Below, one piece after another: positions 62,721-64,000 of a DNA stretch of 64,000 nt. The stretch lies in NCBI RefSeq assembly GCF_024868665.1, contig NC_079900.1:21143509-21207508 (forward strand). Reading direction: 5' to 3'. A model generated the notes under the pieces. The model saw nothing but the letters and a program-made list of their open reading frames with translations. It did no database searches and was not told where the DNA came from. The position numbers and the translations under genes are program-made. Each line of letters opens with the position of its first letter. Within the stretch, counting starts at the first letter, position 1. This stretch comes from Triplophysa rosa. Lineage: Eukaryota > Chordata > Actinopteri > Cypriniformes > Nemacheilidae.

Positions 62721-63671
62721 TCATGCCTTTGATGGATTATCTTTCTTCTTGCAGCACAGCTTCTCCACGCAGGATTCGGGAAGGAATGGGACTTTCTCCA
62801 GTCGAGACAAGTAAGTCAGTGGCTGGATAGTGCTGCTGATGTTTACGAAGGCAAAGCCCACAGGCTGAACGTAACAGGCGAAGACCTTATGCGGATAATA
62901 GTCCTCAAAGGGGAACAGCGCAACTGGCGGCAAATAGTTAGAGATGATTATGAAAAGGATTGACAACACGATCTTGAACGCTTTCCTCTTCATAGGATGC
63001 ATCTCATCTTTTCCAGACCCTCGAGAGCGTTTGAGGGCCAGGAGGATGGCCACGTTACACACCACCATCCAGGTGAAAGAGAACAAGACCTCACCTGTGA
63101 AGACTTTTTCGAAATTGGGAAGGCCGCCGACAGATTTGGCTGAAGCGTAGGCAAAGGTGAGCAGCAGGACCACGACGGTGAGGCCGACTCTGTATTTTGA
63201 GTCCTTCAGCTGTCCGAATGCAATGGGGAAAATAACAGCTATGAAACGATCAAGACAGACGCAGGAGAGGAAGAGCGGACCGCTGGTGTCCTTCACGCCG
63301 TAGGCGAACTTCAGAGCCCTCCAACCCATTGCACTCCTCCAATGGTAGAGATTGAGGAACGATATGATGGTCATAAAGCCGAAGTAGGCATCCATGAAGG
63401 CCAGGCAGCCCAGGAAGATGTCAGAAGTGGAAGGTTCCTTCCGGGTTTTTATGAGTTGTGCGATGACCAGGATGTTGGCCGGTATTCCGATGATCACATT
63501 GATGGATTGTAAAGCCAGGTCAAAAATGATACCGCTCACCATGTGCTCGCACCCATCAAACACACTGAAGGTGTGAGTGGCGTTGGTTGAGTTGGTCGTG
63601 AGGTTAGAGGAGGGCAGGCTGCTTCTGAGTGCGTAACTAAATCTTGCGTCGTGACGTAGTGGATGCTCCAT
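62721..63671 (-). CDS. Class A (rhodopsin-like) G-protein-coupled receptor, orphan, single coding exon
   Basis: 316 residues in one exon. Three N-glycosylation sequons (N23, N27, N30) precede seven hydrophobic segments. TM1 has GIPANILV (the GN-V motif) and TM2 has LAFMD. The end of TM3 is DRF (141-143) rather than DRY. The TM3 cysteine that normally forms the conserved disulfide is replaced by tryptophan (W117) and no cysteine is seen in extracellular loop 2. TM6 has NYLPP instead of CWxP and TM7 has QPLTY instead of NPxxY. C41 and C266 could pair instead. The tail has CC at 306-307, a possible palmitoylation site. A P2Y/nucleotide-like or fish-specific orphan group is likely; I cannot name the ortholog. 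The start exon follows a TTTCCTCTCAG acceptor (63677), implying a 5' non-coding exon. Confidence 0.85.
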   Translation of the reverse strand: MEHPLRHDARFSYALRSSLPSSNLTTNSTNATHTFSVFDGCEHMVSGIIFDLALQSINVIIGIPANILVIAQLIKTRKEPSTSDIFLGCLAFMDAYFGFMTIISFLNLYHWRSAMGWRALKFAYGVKDTSGPLFLSCVCLDRFIAVIFPIAFGQLKDSKYRVGLTVVVLLLTFAYASAKSVGGLPNFEKVFTGEVLFSFTWMVVCNVAILLALKRSRGSGKDEMHPMKRKAFKIVLSILFIIISNYLPPVALFPFEDYYPHKVFACYVQPVGFAFVNISSTIQPLTYLSRLEKVPFLPESCVEKLCCKKKDNPSKA

Positions 63672-63675
63672 GATG

Positions 63676-64000
63676 TCTGAGAGGAAATTGTGAATGAGAT
63701 TCTAGAGGAGACAGTGAACATGACATACAGTGTGTTATTTTCTCAGTTGGTCATTTCTAAAAAGCCGAGCTCAAAAAATGTAATTGCAATGAATTTAAAC
63801 TTAGATCAGGTGTAGATTGTTAGATTTTGTTCTGTCTTTTATGACAGTATAAGCTTGCTAAGATCTTGAATAAAAGCCAAGACAGTAAAGGACTGTTAAA
63901 CATCAGCAGTCTGTTAGGTCAGACTGTACACGCCAGAAAAATACCGTGAAAGAACATTTTTTTCACATTAGATTTGATGTTTTTCTTGTTAATTTGCAGC
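63676..64000. other. 5' flank of the GPCR coding exon
   Basis: On the minus strand two acceptor-like sites occur (TCCTCTAG near 63700 and CCTCTCAG at 63677). A first non-coding exon must lie further upstream, perhaps outside the window. The rest is AT-rich. Confidence 0.35.

Overview
The window reads as teleost, most likely cypriniform, nuclear DNA. It has AT-rich non-coding sequence, multi-exon genes with GT/AG introns, and dense fish-type repeats: foldback MITEs, hAT elements, L2/Rex-like LINEs and a Ty3/Gypsy chromodomain retrotransposon. Nothing looks bacterial or organellar. Gene models were built by hand by translating both strands and joining exons at splice sites with matching phase.

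Layout. 0-17 kb: a minus-strand sbk1-type serine/threonine kinase in three coding exons (9191 to 2676), with a probable non-coding first exon near 17.1 kb and a candidate promoter with three CCAAT boxes near 14.9 kb. 17-24 kb: no gene recognised, only repeats. 24.4-38.1 kb: a minus-strand, intron-containing, decayed copy of u2af2, the large subunit of the U2 snRNP auxiliary factor. Its first exon is intact, but it carries stop codons and frameshifts and lacks two exons. Its first intron holds a LINE split by a Gypsy element, whose 5' LTR is split by a hAT element that contains a small MITE.

40-44.3 kb: two plus-strand genes that look intact, dhrs7c-like (SDR enzyme-like membrane protein, 7 coding exons) and natd1-like (small GNAT-fold protein, 3 exons). 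46.5-50.5 kb: a plus-strand secreted single-domain C-type lectin in five coding exons, with a TATA box and a non-coding first exon. 51-62 kb: repeat-rich DNA, including an intact-looking 146-codon BED-finger ORF inside a small hAT element and a 1.4-kb TTAA-flanked element. 62.7-63.7 kb: a minus-strand, single-coding-exon class A GPCR with unusual motifs.

The genes do not form a pathway or operon; this is an ordinary vertebrate neighbourhood. The most notable points are the u2af2 pseudogene with its nested transposons, the evenly spaced CCAAT boxes, the divergent GPCR, and several transposons whose ends and target-site duplications can be read directly.
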